From positions 806,001 through 870,000 of the forward strand of contig NZ_JACHXY010000001.1 of NCBI RefSeq assembly GCF_014192415.1: a stretch of 64,000 nt of DNA. The letters run 5' to 3'. The notes under the pieces were generated by a model. It searched no databases. It had not been told where the DNA came from and worked only from the letters and a program-made list of their open reading frames with translations. Each line of letters opens with the position of its first letter. Positions within the stretch are counted from its first letter, which is position 1. Shown in pieces: positions 1-9,040 of the stretch. Source of the stretch: Microbacterium proteolyticum. Its GTDB lineage: Bacteria > Actinomycetota > Actinomycetes > Actinomycetales > Microbacteriaceae. Position numbers and translations under genes: made by a program.

Positions 1-667
1 CACGCTCCTCGCGGGCGCGCCAGGCCAGCCACAGCACCGCGGCGAGGAGTGCTCCGAGCCCGACCGCCGTCTCGACCGGCGCGGCGACCTCGACCGGTCC
101 GATCGACAGCGCAGCACTCGTCGCACTGCGGCCGAAGAACAGCCCGAACCCGGTCATGGCCGAGCCCGCAACCACGGCGGCGAGTGCTCGACGGTCGGAG
201 CGGACCGAGAGCGCGAGCGTCACGGCCGTGCCCACGAGGAAGACGACGAGCGCCGGGACGAGCAGGTTGCGGTAGGCCCCGACCGGCAGGTCGACGGTGA
301 CGAGGTCTTTCCACGCGACGACGACGCCGGCGAAGGCCTCGCCGAGGCCCCTGATCCCCTCGGGGAACGAGGTCATCCGCGACGGCACCGCCAAAGGGAC
401 GGCGAGCACGGCGAAAGCCGCCGCGAGCGCGGCCGCGAGCGTCCACCCTCCCCCGGCTCGCCGGGAGACGAGGGCGACGACCCCCGCCCCGACGACGGCG
501 GAGACCGCGACGAGCAGGAGGAACGCGCCCGTCGCGTACACCGGCCACGCGGCGACCGCGGCGAGGACGACGCACACCGCCGTGTAGATCGCGCCGGCGG
601 CCACGCGGGGCGTCGCCGACGGATCGCGAGCGCCCGCCGTGGGGCGCGCGTCACGGCGCGCGCTCAC
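1..667 (-). CDS. TgpA-type transglutaminase family membrane protein, N-terminal part
   Basis: An open frame runs from a GTG at 667 to the left edge (222 codons, no stop), so only the N-terminal part is visible. It holds about six hydrophobic segments (near residues 24-43, 47-66, 74-92, 127-146, 155-171 and 190-206) separated by Arg-rich loops. The GTG overlaps the stop of the DUF58 gene as GTGA, so translation is probably coupled. In this type of operon (MoxR, DUF58, then a transglutaminase-like TgpA membrane protein) the multi-TM N-terminus precedes an external transglutaminase core; that core would lie outside the window. The family call therefore rests on context and membrane pattern, not on catalytic residues. 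Confidence 0.6.
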   Translation of the reverse strand, partial: MSARRDARPTAGARDPSATPRVAAGAIYTAVCVVLAAVAAWPVYATGAFLLLVAVSAVVGAGVVALVSRRAGGGWTLAAALAAAFAVLAVPLAVPSRMTSFPEGIRGLGEAFAGVVVAWKDLVTVDLPVGAYRNLLVPALVVFLVGTAVTLALSVRSDRRALAAVVAGSAMTGFGLFFGRSATSAALSIGPVEVAAPVETAVGLGALLAAVLWLAWRAREER

Positions 668-2040
668 GACGCAGCTCCCCGCACCAGCAGCCCTGACAAG
701 TCGTCGAGCGTACCGATGGTCAGCACCGTGAGGCCCGCCACGCTCCGCATGCGCGGGTGCGCGCGTTCGTCGCAAATCACGGCCGCCACGGCGGTGTCGA
801 CGGGAAAAGCCAGGGCCGCGTGCCGCAGGCGCGCCAGAGGCACGGCCGAGCCCACGACGACGAACGCGATCGACAGGCGTTCGCCGGCCTCGGATGCCAG
901 GCGGCAGACGTCTTCCACGGGCATGGTGTTGTCGTGCCGATCGAGGCCGCTGAAGCCGTCGAGCATCGCCCGCGGCGACGCCACCGGAAGGCGACGGATC
1001 GCGCGGAGACGCCCCTTCACCACGCGGGGGATCTCGGAACCGGTGACGACGTCGACGTCGCGGGCATCGCGAACGGCGCGAAGGCTCAGAGAAGCGGCCG
1101 CAGAGACGGCGAGCTCGTACTCATCGGCATCCGCGTACTCCGGCGTCGCCGCGGCGAGCACGACCGCCATGCGGGAGCGACGGGACTCCTCGTACTGGCG
1201 GACCATGAGGCGCCCGGTCTTGGCGGTCGATTTCCAGTGCACCTGACGGCGCGCGTCTCCGGGGACGTACTCGCGGATGGCGTGGAAGGACATGTCGGCA
1301 TCGACGAGGCGCCGCGTCGCGCTCCCCTCGAGGTCGCGGATCAACCCGGCGCTGGTGGAGGGAAGGCCGACGGTGCGCGGGTGCACGAAGAGGTCGTGCA
1401 CGTCACGGAAGGCGTGCTCGCGCCGCAACAGCCCCACCGGGTCGCTCCGCACGGTCGTCACCGGACCGATCCGGACGACGCCGCGGGGCAGCGGAGGGAT
1501 CTGCAGCGGCTCCGTCGTCGCATGTCCCGGACGCAGGAAGGGCACGCCGAACTCGACGAGCCCGCGCCCCACCGGGATGTCGAGTCGTCCGGGGAGAGCG
1601 GCGCGCGCACCGTCGTTGCGCACCACAATCCGGCCCGTCACCCCATGGCCGGCGACCACGCGCTCGTGTTCCAGCGTGAGGTCGACGTCGTAGGCGCGGG
1701 CACCGAAGAGGAACGGCACGCTCATCAACAGCAGCAGGAACGCGGCAGCTCCCGCGACCATCCACTCGACCCATCCGAACAGAATGCCGAGGACGAGACC
1801 GATCGTGGCGGCGGCGACCACGACGGCGCCGGCCGGGCGCACCGTTCGACCGGCCCACCGCGCGGTCATCACGACGGAATCGGTGAGGGCCCTCCACAGC
1901 TCCGTCGCCCGCACCACGGCGCGCACGATCCGGCGCTGACGGCGGACCGACGTCGACGTGACCGACGTGCGCGAGCCGGTCCGCAGCGTGCCGGCGGACG
2001 TTCGCGTCAGGCGCGACTCGGTGAGACCGGCATCGGGCAT
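664..2040 (-). CDS. DUF58 domain-containing membrane protein
   Basis: This is a 458-residue protein with a basic, Ser/Thr-rich N-terminus of about 65 residues, two adjacent membrane segments (about 68-90 and 93-113), and a soluble region carrying the DUF58 hallmark GDARRQVHWKSTAKTG near residues 260-275. DUF58 proteins have a von Willebrand factor A-like fold and are nearly always encoded next to a MoxR ATPase, with which they are thought to act as chaperone-like assembly factors at the envelope. It begins 46 bp after the MoxR stop and its own stop overlaps the next gene by 4 nt, so the three genes form one transcription unit. An internal Met near residue 59 is an alternative start that would drop the basic leader. 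The exact client is unknown. Confidence 0.85.
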   Translation of the reverse strand: MPDAGLTESRLTRTSAGTLRTGSRTSVTSTSVRRQRRIVRAVVRATELWRALTDSVVMTARWAGRTVRPAGAVVVAAATIGLVLGILFGWVEWMVAGAAAFLLLLMSVPFLFGARAYDVDLTLEHERVVAGHGVTGRIVVRNDGARAALPGRLDIPVGRGLVEFGVPFLRPGHATTEPLQIPPLPRGVVRIGPVTTVRSDPVGLLRREHAFRDVHDLFVHPRTVGLPSTSAGLIRDLEGSATRRLVDADMSFHAIREYVPGDARRQVHWKSTAKTGRLMVRQYEESRRSRMAVVLAAATPEYADADEYELAVSAAASLSLRAVRDARDVDVVTGSEIPRVVKGRLRAIRRLPVASPRAMLDGFSGLDRHDNTMPVEDVCRLASEAGERLSIAFVVVGSAVPLARLRHAALAFPVDTAVAAVICDERAHPRMRSVAGLTVLTIGTLDDLSGLLVRGAAS

Positions 2041-2086
2041 GCGTCACCTCCCGTCGCCGGACGGACCGCGGGGATGCGGGCCATCG

Positions 2087-3052
2087 TCACGCGCTCTCGC
2101 GCTGCGTGGGCGGAAGCGTGTCGAGCAGGACCTGGCCGATCACGGCCTCCTGCGTGACCCCGTCGAACTCGGCCTCGGGGTGGAGGATCAGGCGATGCGA
2201 GAGCACCGCGACGGCGAGGGCTTTGACGTCGTCGGGAGTGACGTACGTCCGGCCCTTCGCGGCCGCGCGGGCACGCGTCGCCCGGGTCAGGGCGAGGGCA
2301 CCACGGATGCTGACGCCCAGCCGTACCTCGTCGGCCGTGCGGGTGGCATCCACGAGGCGGGCGATGTAATCGAGCACGAGAGCGTCGACATACACGGATG
2401 CCGCGAGGTCGGCCATGCCGACGAGTGCCTGCGGGGTGATGACGGCGTGCAGCTCCGCGGTGGCGACAGCCGCCCCGTCGAGGATGCGGACGGTTGCGGC
2501 GTGGTCGGGGTATCCGAGCGACGTACGCAGGAGGAACCGGTCGAGCTGCGCCTCGGGGAGGCGGTAGGTCCCGGCCTGTTCGACGGGGTTCTGCGTCGCC
2601 AGCACGAGGAACGGCACACCCACCTGGCGCGAGACGCCGTCGATGGTGACGCTGCCCTCTTCCATGACTTCCAGCAGTGCCGACTGGGTCTTGGGGCTCG
2701 CGCGGTTGATCTCGTCGGCGAGCACGATGTTGGCGAAGATCGGACCGGTGTGGAATTCGAACGAGCCGGTCTTCTGGTCGTAGACGGTGATGCCGGTGAT
2801 GTCGCCGGGAAGCAGATCCGGCGTGAACTGGATGCGCGTGTTCGTGCCCTGCACGGACTGCGCGACGGCGCGCGCGAGCGACGTCTTGCCCGTGCCGGGG
2901 ACGTCTTCGAGCAGCACGTGACCGTCGCTGAGCATGGCCGTCAGTACGAGTTCGACGACGTGACGCTTGCCGAGGACGGCGCGCTCGACGTTGTCGGCGA
3001 TCTGCGAGAAGGTCTGGGCGAACCAGGTGGCCTGCTCCTGGGTGATCGTCAT
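2087..3052 (-). CDS. MoxR-family AAA+ ATPase
   Basis: The 321-residue protein has the full MoxR signature: Walker A GTGKT inside LEDVPGTGKTSLARA near residue 40, the segment FTPDLLPGDITG, Walker B VLADEINRASPKTQ, and sensor 1 LATQNPVEQAGTY, followed by the C-terminal AAA lid. MoxR ATPases act as chaperones in maturation of protein complexes and pair with DUF58 proteins. The start is an ATG preceded by an AAGGAAG ribosome site (on the minus strand) and lies 48 bp after the stop of the giant Ig-like protein, in the same direction. Length is normal for the family. The partner here is the DUF58 gene immediately downstream. Confidence 0.93.
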   Translation of the reverse strand: MTITQEQATWFAQTFSQIADNVERAVLGKRHVVELVLTAMLSDGHVLLEDVPGTGKTSLARAVAQSVQGTNTRIQFTPDLLPGDITGITVYDQKTGSFEFHTGPIFANIVLADEINRASPKTQSALLEVMEEGSVTIDGVSRQVGVPFLVLATQNPVEQAGTYRLPEAQLDRFLLRTSLGYPDHAATVRILDGAAVATAELHAVITPQALVGMADLAASVYVDALVLDYIARLVDATRTADEVRLGVSIRGALALTRATRARAAAKGRTYVTPDDVKALAVAVLSHRLILHPEAEFDGVTQEAVIGQVLLDTLPPTQRESA

Positions 3053-3100
3053 GTCGTCTTCCTTGGCTGTAAGGGGAGGGATGCCGGGACGGCTCGGTTA

Positions 3101-6100
3101 TCAGGGGGTCGGCGTGCCGGGTCGGCAGGTGCCGGCGAACTCGACGGTCTTCGGGTTCAGATTCCACGCCGGATCGGCCCAGGTCACGGTGGCGCCAACG
3201 CGGTCGACGGTCGTCGCACCGACCGGAACGAGGGCCGGGTCTTCCGGGTTCGTCGGCAGCTGCGTCCCGCTCGCGTCTCGATAGACGACGTTCTGGTAGC
3301 TGGGGGTCACGGTGCCCTCGCCATTGGTCGCGGTGCCCTCGGCCCTGAGTCTGCCGCCGCCCTCGCAGCTGGCGATGCTCCACGACGCCTGCACCTGGTA
3401 GGGAGCGCTTCCCCGTGACGGTTGCACCAGGCCGGGCTGCGACCGTGTGCCCCATACTTCGTGCTGGAAGTAGACGAGGATGTTCGGGTCGCGGCCGAAC
3501 ACGGTGGACCCGGGGTTCCAGTTGTCGTACACGACCTCGTTCTTGCGCGGCGGCGGGGTGCCCGCCTCGATCTTGCGATCGAAGAACCAGCGCGCGGTGT
3601 TGTCCTTGACGTCTGCATCGGGGTTGACGCGGAACGTGTAGCCCTCCGGCGCGGCGTCGTTCTGCGCGACGTTCAGGCTCTGTTTGACGCCGACCGCCCC
3701 GTAGGACTCGCCACGGAAGAACGTCTCGACGCAGAGCGTGTAGTCGTAGCTCTCGCCGTCGTTGCGGTTCGGGAACTCCTCGCGCGCGGAATCAGACGTC
3801 GGCTGGCATCGGGACCGCCCCTCGGAGATGTCGTACTTCAGCTCGACGTCGGTACCGTTGGGCTGGGCCGAGCCCTCGGCGACGACGGTGGACTGCTGGT
3901 TGCCCGTCGAACGCGACGTGAGGTTCAGAACGAGGTTCTGCGCGACGCCCACACCGTGCGCGGTGCCGACGAGCTCGCTCCCGTTCGACGCGCCGCCGAG
4001 TCCCGGCGGCAGGGTGAATCGCGAGATCGGGCGGACGGTGATGCTGGTGGCGGTGTTGGATCCGACGACGAAGCGGCGCACCGGCACCTCGTCTTGATTG
4101 CGCCCGACATCGACGCGGACGGTTTCGCCGACCGGGCTGGAGATCTCTAGCGCGCCCGTCTCCGACCCGTCGACACCGCTGACGATCAGGTCGGCGACGT
4201 TGCCCTCACCGCCGGTCTGCACAGGCGTGAACGCCAGCTCCCGCGGCTGCGCAGGCGGGCGGTACGCCCAACCGGTCGTGCGCACCGCCCCCCGGGACTC
4301 CCCGACGGCGTTGACCGCGGTCACGACGTACTCCCGCTGCTCGCCGTTCGGGGCCGAGATGGGCGGGCACGACCCGTCGGGCGCGCATTGGCCCACGGTT
4401 TGTCCACCCGTACGCACCGTGAAGCCGGAGAGGCCCGGATACGCGCGTCCTGCCTCCCCCGGATCGACGCGGAGCGTCAACGAACCATCGGCGAATGCGG
4501 TCTGGCGCACGCTGGCCGGTGAGCGGGGGTAGCCCAGCAGGTCGAGGGTGACGCGGGCGTCGCGGGTGGACGCGGTCGTGCGTCCCTGCGCATCGCGGAG
4601 GGTCACGCCGGCGCTGCACGATGCACCCGGTGTGTCGTCGTTCCACGAGGCCGTGACGCTCGTCGGCGATGCGACGGAGAAGCTCACGCCCGTACAGCTG
4701 GCCGTCGGTCTGACCGCCACGACCTCGAGCGGTGTCCGCGGAAGAGGGTTCACCTCGCCCGGGATGCCGATGACGTCGATGGTGCAGCTCGTCCCCGCGG
4801 CCTGGGAGCACTGCGACGACGTGGTGCCTCCTTGGGGGAGGGTGGATGGCGCAGCGCCCACACGCAGCACGAGACGTGCCGGCGCCACCGCCTCATGGCT
4901 CGTGATCGACACGACGGCGGCGTTCTCGGTCCCGGGCAGGGCGCGGTCGTCACCCGTCACGGTCGCGATGGATCCGTCGAGCGACACCGCGAAGGCCGAG
5001 CCGGAGGACTCCAGCGCATAGCGCACGCCTCCCGCGTCTTCGCGACCCAGCTGCCACGACGTCATGTTGCGCAGGTCGAAGGTGGCCGTCTCCCCCGGCC
5101 CGACGGTGAGTGCGCCCGGCCGAAGTTCGGGCTGAGGGTTGCGGGCGACGACGCCGATCGGCACCGACAGCACCGTCCACTCCTCGCTGCCCGCGACCCG
5201 TACGGGAACGCGGCACGCGTCGGTCCACGGTGAGCCGCTGCCCGCGTCGTAGGTGACGACCGACCCGGCGACCGTACATCTCGCCTCGTCGCGGATACCC
5301 GTGGGGGTGACGTCGGTGCCGACCTCGAGCGTGGCACGGCGAGGGAGGGCGACCAGGGATGCCATGTCGAACGCGACGGACGCGAGCTCGTCGACCCGCT
5401 GTGCCGCGTTCGGTCGGAGCGAGAGGCTCAGGTCGTCGTCGCCGGGCACTCGGAGGAAGGCGTACGTGGTGACGTCGGCGCCGCCCACGCTCCCGGTGAC
5501 GGCGAACGGAACGACCCGGCGCGTCGCCGGGAGTGCGCCGGAGATGCGCCGGCCGTCCACCTGCACGTCTACCGGATCGCCCCACAGCGTCACGTCGAGA
5601 TCGCTCACCTCGCCGCCCGACCACGTAGCCCTGCCGGCGATCACGTCGACACCGGCGGCGAAGTCGTCGCGGTTCTCCACCGTCAAGACGGTGTCGGTGA
5701 CGACGGGATAGTCGGGCACGTTCTCGCGCACGACCTTCACCACGATCAAACCGCGGCCGGTGTTGCCGGAGTCCGACGTCACGTCGTACAGGAAGGAGAG
5801 GGTGCCCGGCTGCTCGCCCGCGCGGAGGACGACGGCGGTATCGGACACGGCCCCGATGGAGCCGTCGAGGCGCTCGTATTCCGGGTTGTCGCTGCCGTCC
5901 ACCAGCGTCTCGGGGAGATCGGGGCGCACGCCGGTGAGGGCGAGACGGCCTTGGGTGGGATCGATGTCGTTCGCGAGGGGGCTGACACGGACGGTACGGT
6001 CGGCGCCCGCCTGCACCTGCACGTAGTCGGTGAAGGTGATGGGGCTCGGATTCGCCTCGGCATCCAGCACGCCGATGCGGACGGTGCCCTCTCCGGTCGC

Positions 6101-9040
6101 GCCCGCGGAATCGGACACGCGATAGCGCAGCGACACCTGGCCGCGGTCCCCCGGGAGGGAGGAATACAGGATCGACGCCCCGTCGGGCGACACGGATGCC
6201 GTCCCCCGCTCGGGCTGCGTCACGATGCGGTCGAGCGTCACGGCGTCGCCGTCGGGATCGACGGCGAAGGCGTCGAAGTCGATCGAGGTCGTCCCCCCGC
6301 TGAGCACGCGCCCCTCGAGCGTTCCCGGGAGCGGCGCGCGGTTCGCGTCGTCGCCGAGAACGGTGATGCGCACCGTCGCCTCGTCCCACAGCGACGGCGT
6401 CCCGGTCGTCGACACGCGGTACGCCACCTCGTAGGCGCCCGGCGTCGTCGGCGCCAAGTAGCGGAGGAGACCGCCGGACGCGAAGGCGAGACCGTCGGCG
6501 GCCGGGGTGGCCTGGACACTCGAGGGATCGAGCGTGGGACGCCCGCCCGCGGGCGAGATGTCGTTGTCGAGCACGGGGATGTCGATCTGTGCGCCGGCGC
6601 GGACGGTCACGGTGTCGTCGACGGCGATGGGCGCGATCTCGGGCGCCGGAGGGAGCAGATAGACCGTCGCCTCCCCCGTCACCTGCGAACCGTCGTCGTC
6701 GGTGCCGTCGCTGACGGTGTAGCCCACCGTGCCGAGGAGGCCGGCCGCACCGTCGGCGGTGCTCCCCGAGACGCGGAGGTCGTTCTGGCCCACCGTGTCG
6801 ACGGTGAGCGACGCGCCCTCTTCGGCGTCGACGTCGACGTCGCTCAGCAGCAGCACACGTCCCGTCGGATTGGAGACGGCCTGGAAGACATCGAGGGTCG
6901 CATCTTCTTGCGGCCGGACGAAGGCCACCACGGGCGCGGTCGACAACTGCGCCGGGGCATCGGCGGGAAGCAGGGTGATGCGCGTCGTCCCGTTCGCGTC
7001 TCGGCCTCCCCCGTTGACGGTGAAATCGACGCGATAGACGCCCGGTTGCGCCGCGGTGAGTTCGAACGCGGTGCTGCCGCCGATGACCGTGGCGGTCGCC
7101 GCAGCGCCGTCGACGACACGGACGGAGGCCAGCGAGATGTCACCCGCGGTGCCCGTCACGTGGGGGCCGACGTCGATGGAGATCGACGAATCGACGGTGT
7201 CGACGACGGCGAAGGACTGCACGGAGAGCGCCGGGTCGGGCGCCACGCGGACGAGGAGGGGCTTGGTGGTCGTCTCTCCGCGGGTGTCGGCGACGGTGAC
7301 ATCGAGTTCGACGTTCTGCTCGCCGCCGGATCCGTCGTCGGCGTGCTGGTAGACGATGTCGCCACCGGGGGTCGCGGCGACAGTGCCGATACCGCCCGGG
7401 TTCTCGACGGAGAGCAGCAGGAGCGGGTCGCCGTCGGGGTCGACCCAACCGGAGAGGACGGGGACGGTGACGGTGCCCCCGCGGGCCACCTCGGGGGTGG
7501 GCCAGGGCTGCAGGCAGGCGCTGACACCGCACCACACCGGCGCCGCATTGCCGTCGGCGGGTGACACGGCGAGCGTGACCGTCGTGGGCGCGGACGTCAG
7601 CCCATCTGCCGCGGTGCCGTCAGTCACCGCGTAGGTGAATGTCGCGCTGCCCACGGCCGTGGGCGAGACCCGGACCGCGAGTCGCTGTCCGGAGTCGGTC
7701 AGCGAGAGGGATCCGAAGCCGGGGTCCAGGCCCGTCACGCTCTCGCCCACGATGCTCAGCACGTCTTCGTTGGGGTCGTGGTCGTTCAGCAGGACGGGAA
7801 GCGTGACGAGCCGCCCCGGACGCACGCCGAACGAGTCCGGTTCGGCGATCGGCGGCTTCGGGTCGAGCACGACGCTGAGCTGCTCCTCGCTCTGCACCGC
7901 CGTCTGCTCGGTCCGGTCGTCCAGCGACCAGTTCTGGCTCGAGGGGACGAGCGAGCCATCGGGCACCGTCCATACCCAGCCTGTCCGCGTCTCATTCAGG
8001 ATGACCGCGTGCGAGGTGGCGACGAAGACCGGTCGACGCTGGTCGGGCATCGTCGCCCCGCCGTAGTCCAGACCGGTCTCGCCCTGGTCGGATCGCCACA
8101 GCGTGCCGCGCGCCTCGCCCGGGAGCAGCCACGCGGCATAGGCGACACCCTGGTGCCAGACCGGTCGAGCGGGTTGCCCCAGCACGTTGCCGCCGCCGCC
8201 CATCTCGCGCCGGGGCGCGGAGCCGTCGGTGGGGATCGTCCACAGTGATCGATCGTCGGCCACGTAGACGGCACGGGCGTCGGGGTCGGCATCGCCCACC
8301 ACGACCTGGTCGCCGGTCTCGATGTCGACGGGGTCGCCCCCTCGGACCCAGACGCGACCGGCCTCGGCGTCGACGAGCACCCAGGTGTCGCCCGCTGCCG
8401 AGATGACGGGCGCCGCGACGTCGACGTCGAGGTCGTCGCGGCCCCTGACCTCATCGGACTCGATGTCGTAGCGCAGAACCGACGAGTCAGCCGACGAGTA
8501 GGCGAACAGCATCCCCCGGTCATCGAGGGCGACGGCATCGGCCGCGTAGGCGGCCGCGTCATCGTCGCCCTCGGCACCGAACGGGTCGAGCTCGACGGCC
8601 GCTTGACCGGCGCGGCTCAGTCGCCCGGCGAAGAGCGCCCCGGCATCGGTGCGGTACACGACGTAGTCGCCCGCCGTGACGACGGACGTCGTCCCCGGGG
8701 GTGTGTCGGGGGCGGCCTGCAGCTGCTCCTCCTGCAGATCGACGGGCAGCGCCTCATCGATGCGGGTGAGCTTGCTGTAGCTGTCGGTGAAGAGGTACGC
8801 GCCGTCGCCGGACTGAGCCACCTGGCTGGGATTACCCGCGGTGCGGACGGTGTCGAGCTCGCCGACAGCGGTGTTCACACGGGCATAGCGCTGGCCGTCG
8901 CCCGTCTGCAGCGCCCAGACGGAAGTGTCGACCTCGGGCGTCTGCTGCGCGTCGAGCCCGGGCCAGACGACGCTCGCCGTCACGACCAGCGCCGCCGACA
9001 CCGCGGCGGCGGTCAGGCCTGCGACGGTGCTGCGCTTCAT
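3101..9040 (-). CDS. Giant secreted/membrane-anchored Ig-like and FN3 repeat protein
   Basis: The protein has 1979 residues. The start is the ATG at 9040, which overlaps the kinase stop as ATGA; a longer in-frame extension into the kinase gene is a shadow. Residues 7-28 form a hydrophobic signal or signal-anchor. Residues 30-395 look like a beta-propeller (recurring DxxxxWxxP blades). From about 397 onward come tandem cadherin-like / tandem-95 Ig-like units, recognisable by recurrent PVLxNDxDP and AVDPDGDxVxL motifs (near 397, 807, 898 and 997). FN3-like domains follow from about 1510, and the last 250 residues carry paired Cys. No LPXTG motif or C-terminal membrane segment is present. It is probably the extracellular module of the kinase system; the ligand is unknown. 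Confidence 0.85.
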   Translation of the reverse strand: MKRSTVAGLTAAAVSAALVVTASVVWPGLDAQQTPEVDTSVWALQTGDGQRYARVNTAVGELDTVRTAGNPSQVAQSGDGAYLFTDSYSKLTRIDEALPVDLQEEQLQAAPDTPPGTTSVVTAGDYVVYRTDAGALFAGRLSRAGQAAVELDPFGAEGDDDAAAYAADAVALDDRGMLFAYSSADSSVLRYDIESDEVRGRDDLDVDVAAPVISAAGDTWVLVDAEAGRVWVRGGDPVDIETGDQVVVGDADPDARAVYVADDRSLWTIPTDGSAPRREMGGGGNVLGQPARPVWHQGVAYAAWLLPGEARGTLWRSDQGETGLDYGGATMPDQRRPVFVATSHAVILNETRTGWVWTVPDGSLVPSSQNWSLDDRTEQTAVQSEEQLSVVLDPKPPIAEPDSFGVRPGRLVTLPVLLNDHDPNEDVLSIVGESVTGLDPGFGSLSLTDSGQRLAVRVSPTAVGSATFTYAVTDGTAADGLTSAPTTVTLAVSPADGNAAPVWCGVSACLQPWPTPEVARGGTVTVPVLSGWVDPDGDPLLLLSVENPGGIGTVAATPGGDIVYQHADDGSGGEQNVELDVTVADTRGETTTKPLLVRVAPDPALSVQSFAVVDTVDSSISIDVGPHVTGTAGDISLASVRVVDGAAATATVIGGSTAFELTAAQPGVYRVDFTVNGGGRDANGTTRITLLPADAPAQLSTAPVVAFVRPQEDATLDVFQAVSNPTGRVLLLSDVDVDAEEGASLTVDTVGQNDLRVSGSTADGAAGLLGTVGYTVSDGTDDDGSQVTGEATVYLLPPAPEIAPIAVDDTVTVRAGAQIDIPVLDNDISPAGGRPTLDPSSVQATPAADGLAFASGGLLRYLAPTTPGAYEVAYRVSTTGTPSLWDEATVRITVLGDDANRAPLPGTLEGRVLSGGTTSIDFDAFAVDPDGDAVTLDRIVTQPERGTASVSPDGASILYSSLPGDRGQVSLRYRVSDSAGATGEGTVRIGVLDAEANPSPITFTDYVQVQAGADRTVRVSPLANDIDPTQGRLALTGVRPDLPETLVDGSDNPEYERLDGSIGAVSDTAVVLRAGEQPGTLSFLYDVTSDSGNTGRGLIVVKVVRENVPDYPVVTDTVLTVENRDDFAAGVDVIAGRATWSGGEVSDLDVTLWGDPVDVQVDGRRISGALPATRRVVPFAVTGSVGGADVTTYAFLRVPGDDDLSLSLRPNAAQRVDELASVAFDMASLVALPRRATLEVGTDVTPTGIRDEARCTVAGSVVTYDAGSGSPWTDACRVPVRVAGSEEWTVLSVPIGVVARNPQPELRPGALTVGPGETATFDLRNMTSWQLGREDAGGVRYALESSGSAFAVSLDGSIATVTGDDRALPGTENAAVVSITSHEAVAPARLVLRVGAAPSTLPQGGTTSSQCSQAAGTSCTIDVIGIPGEVNPLPRTPLEVVAVRPTASCTGVSFSVASPTSVTASWNDDTPGASCSAGVTLRDAQGRTTASTRDARVTLDLLGYPRSPASVRQTAFADGSLTLRVDPGEAGRAYPGLSGFTVRTGGQTVGQCAPDGSCPPISAPNGEQREYVVTAVNAVGESRGAVRTTGWAYRPPAQPRELAFTPVQTGGEGNVADLIVSGVDGSETGALEISSPVGETVRVDVGRNQDEVPVRRFVVGSNTATSITVRPISRFTLPPGLGGASNGSELVGTAHGVGVAQNLVLNLTSRSTGNQQSTVVAEGSAQPNGTDVELKYDISEGRSRCQPTSDSAREEFPNRNDGESYDYTLCVETFFRGESYGAVGVKQSLNVAQNDAAPEGYTFRVNPDADVKDNTARWFFDRKIEAGTPPPRKNEVVYDNWNPGSTVFGRDPNILVYFQHEVWGTRSQPGLVQPSRGSAPYQVQASWSIASCEGGGRLRAEGTATNGEGTVTPSYQNVVYRDASGTQLPTNPEDPALVPVGATTVDRVGATVTWADPAWNLNPKTVEFAGTCRPGTPTP

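Noticed and set aside
757..2157. Long plus-strand open frames over DUF58 and MoxR
   Set aside because: They are GC-rich antisense shadows; codon position bias and domain motifs belong to the minus-strand genes.
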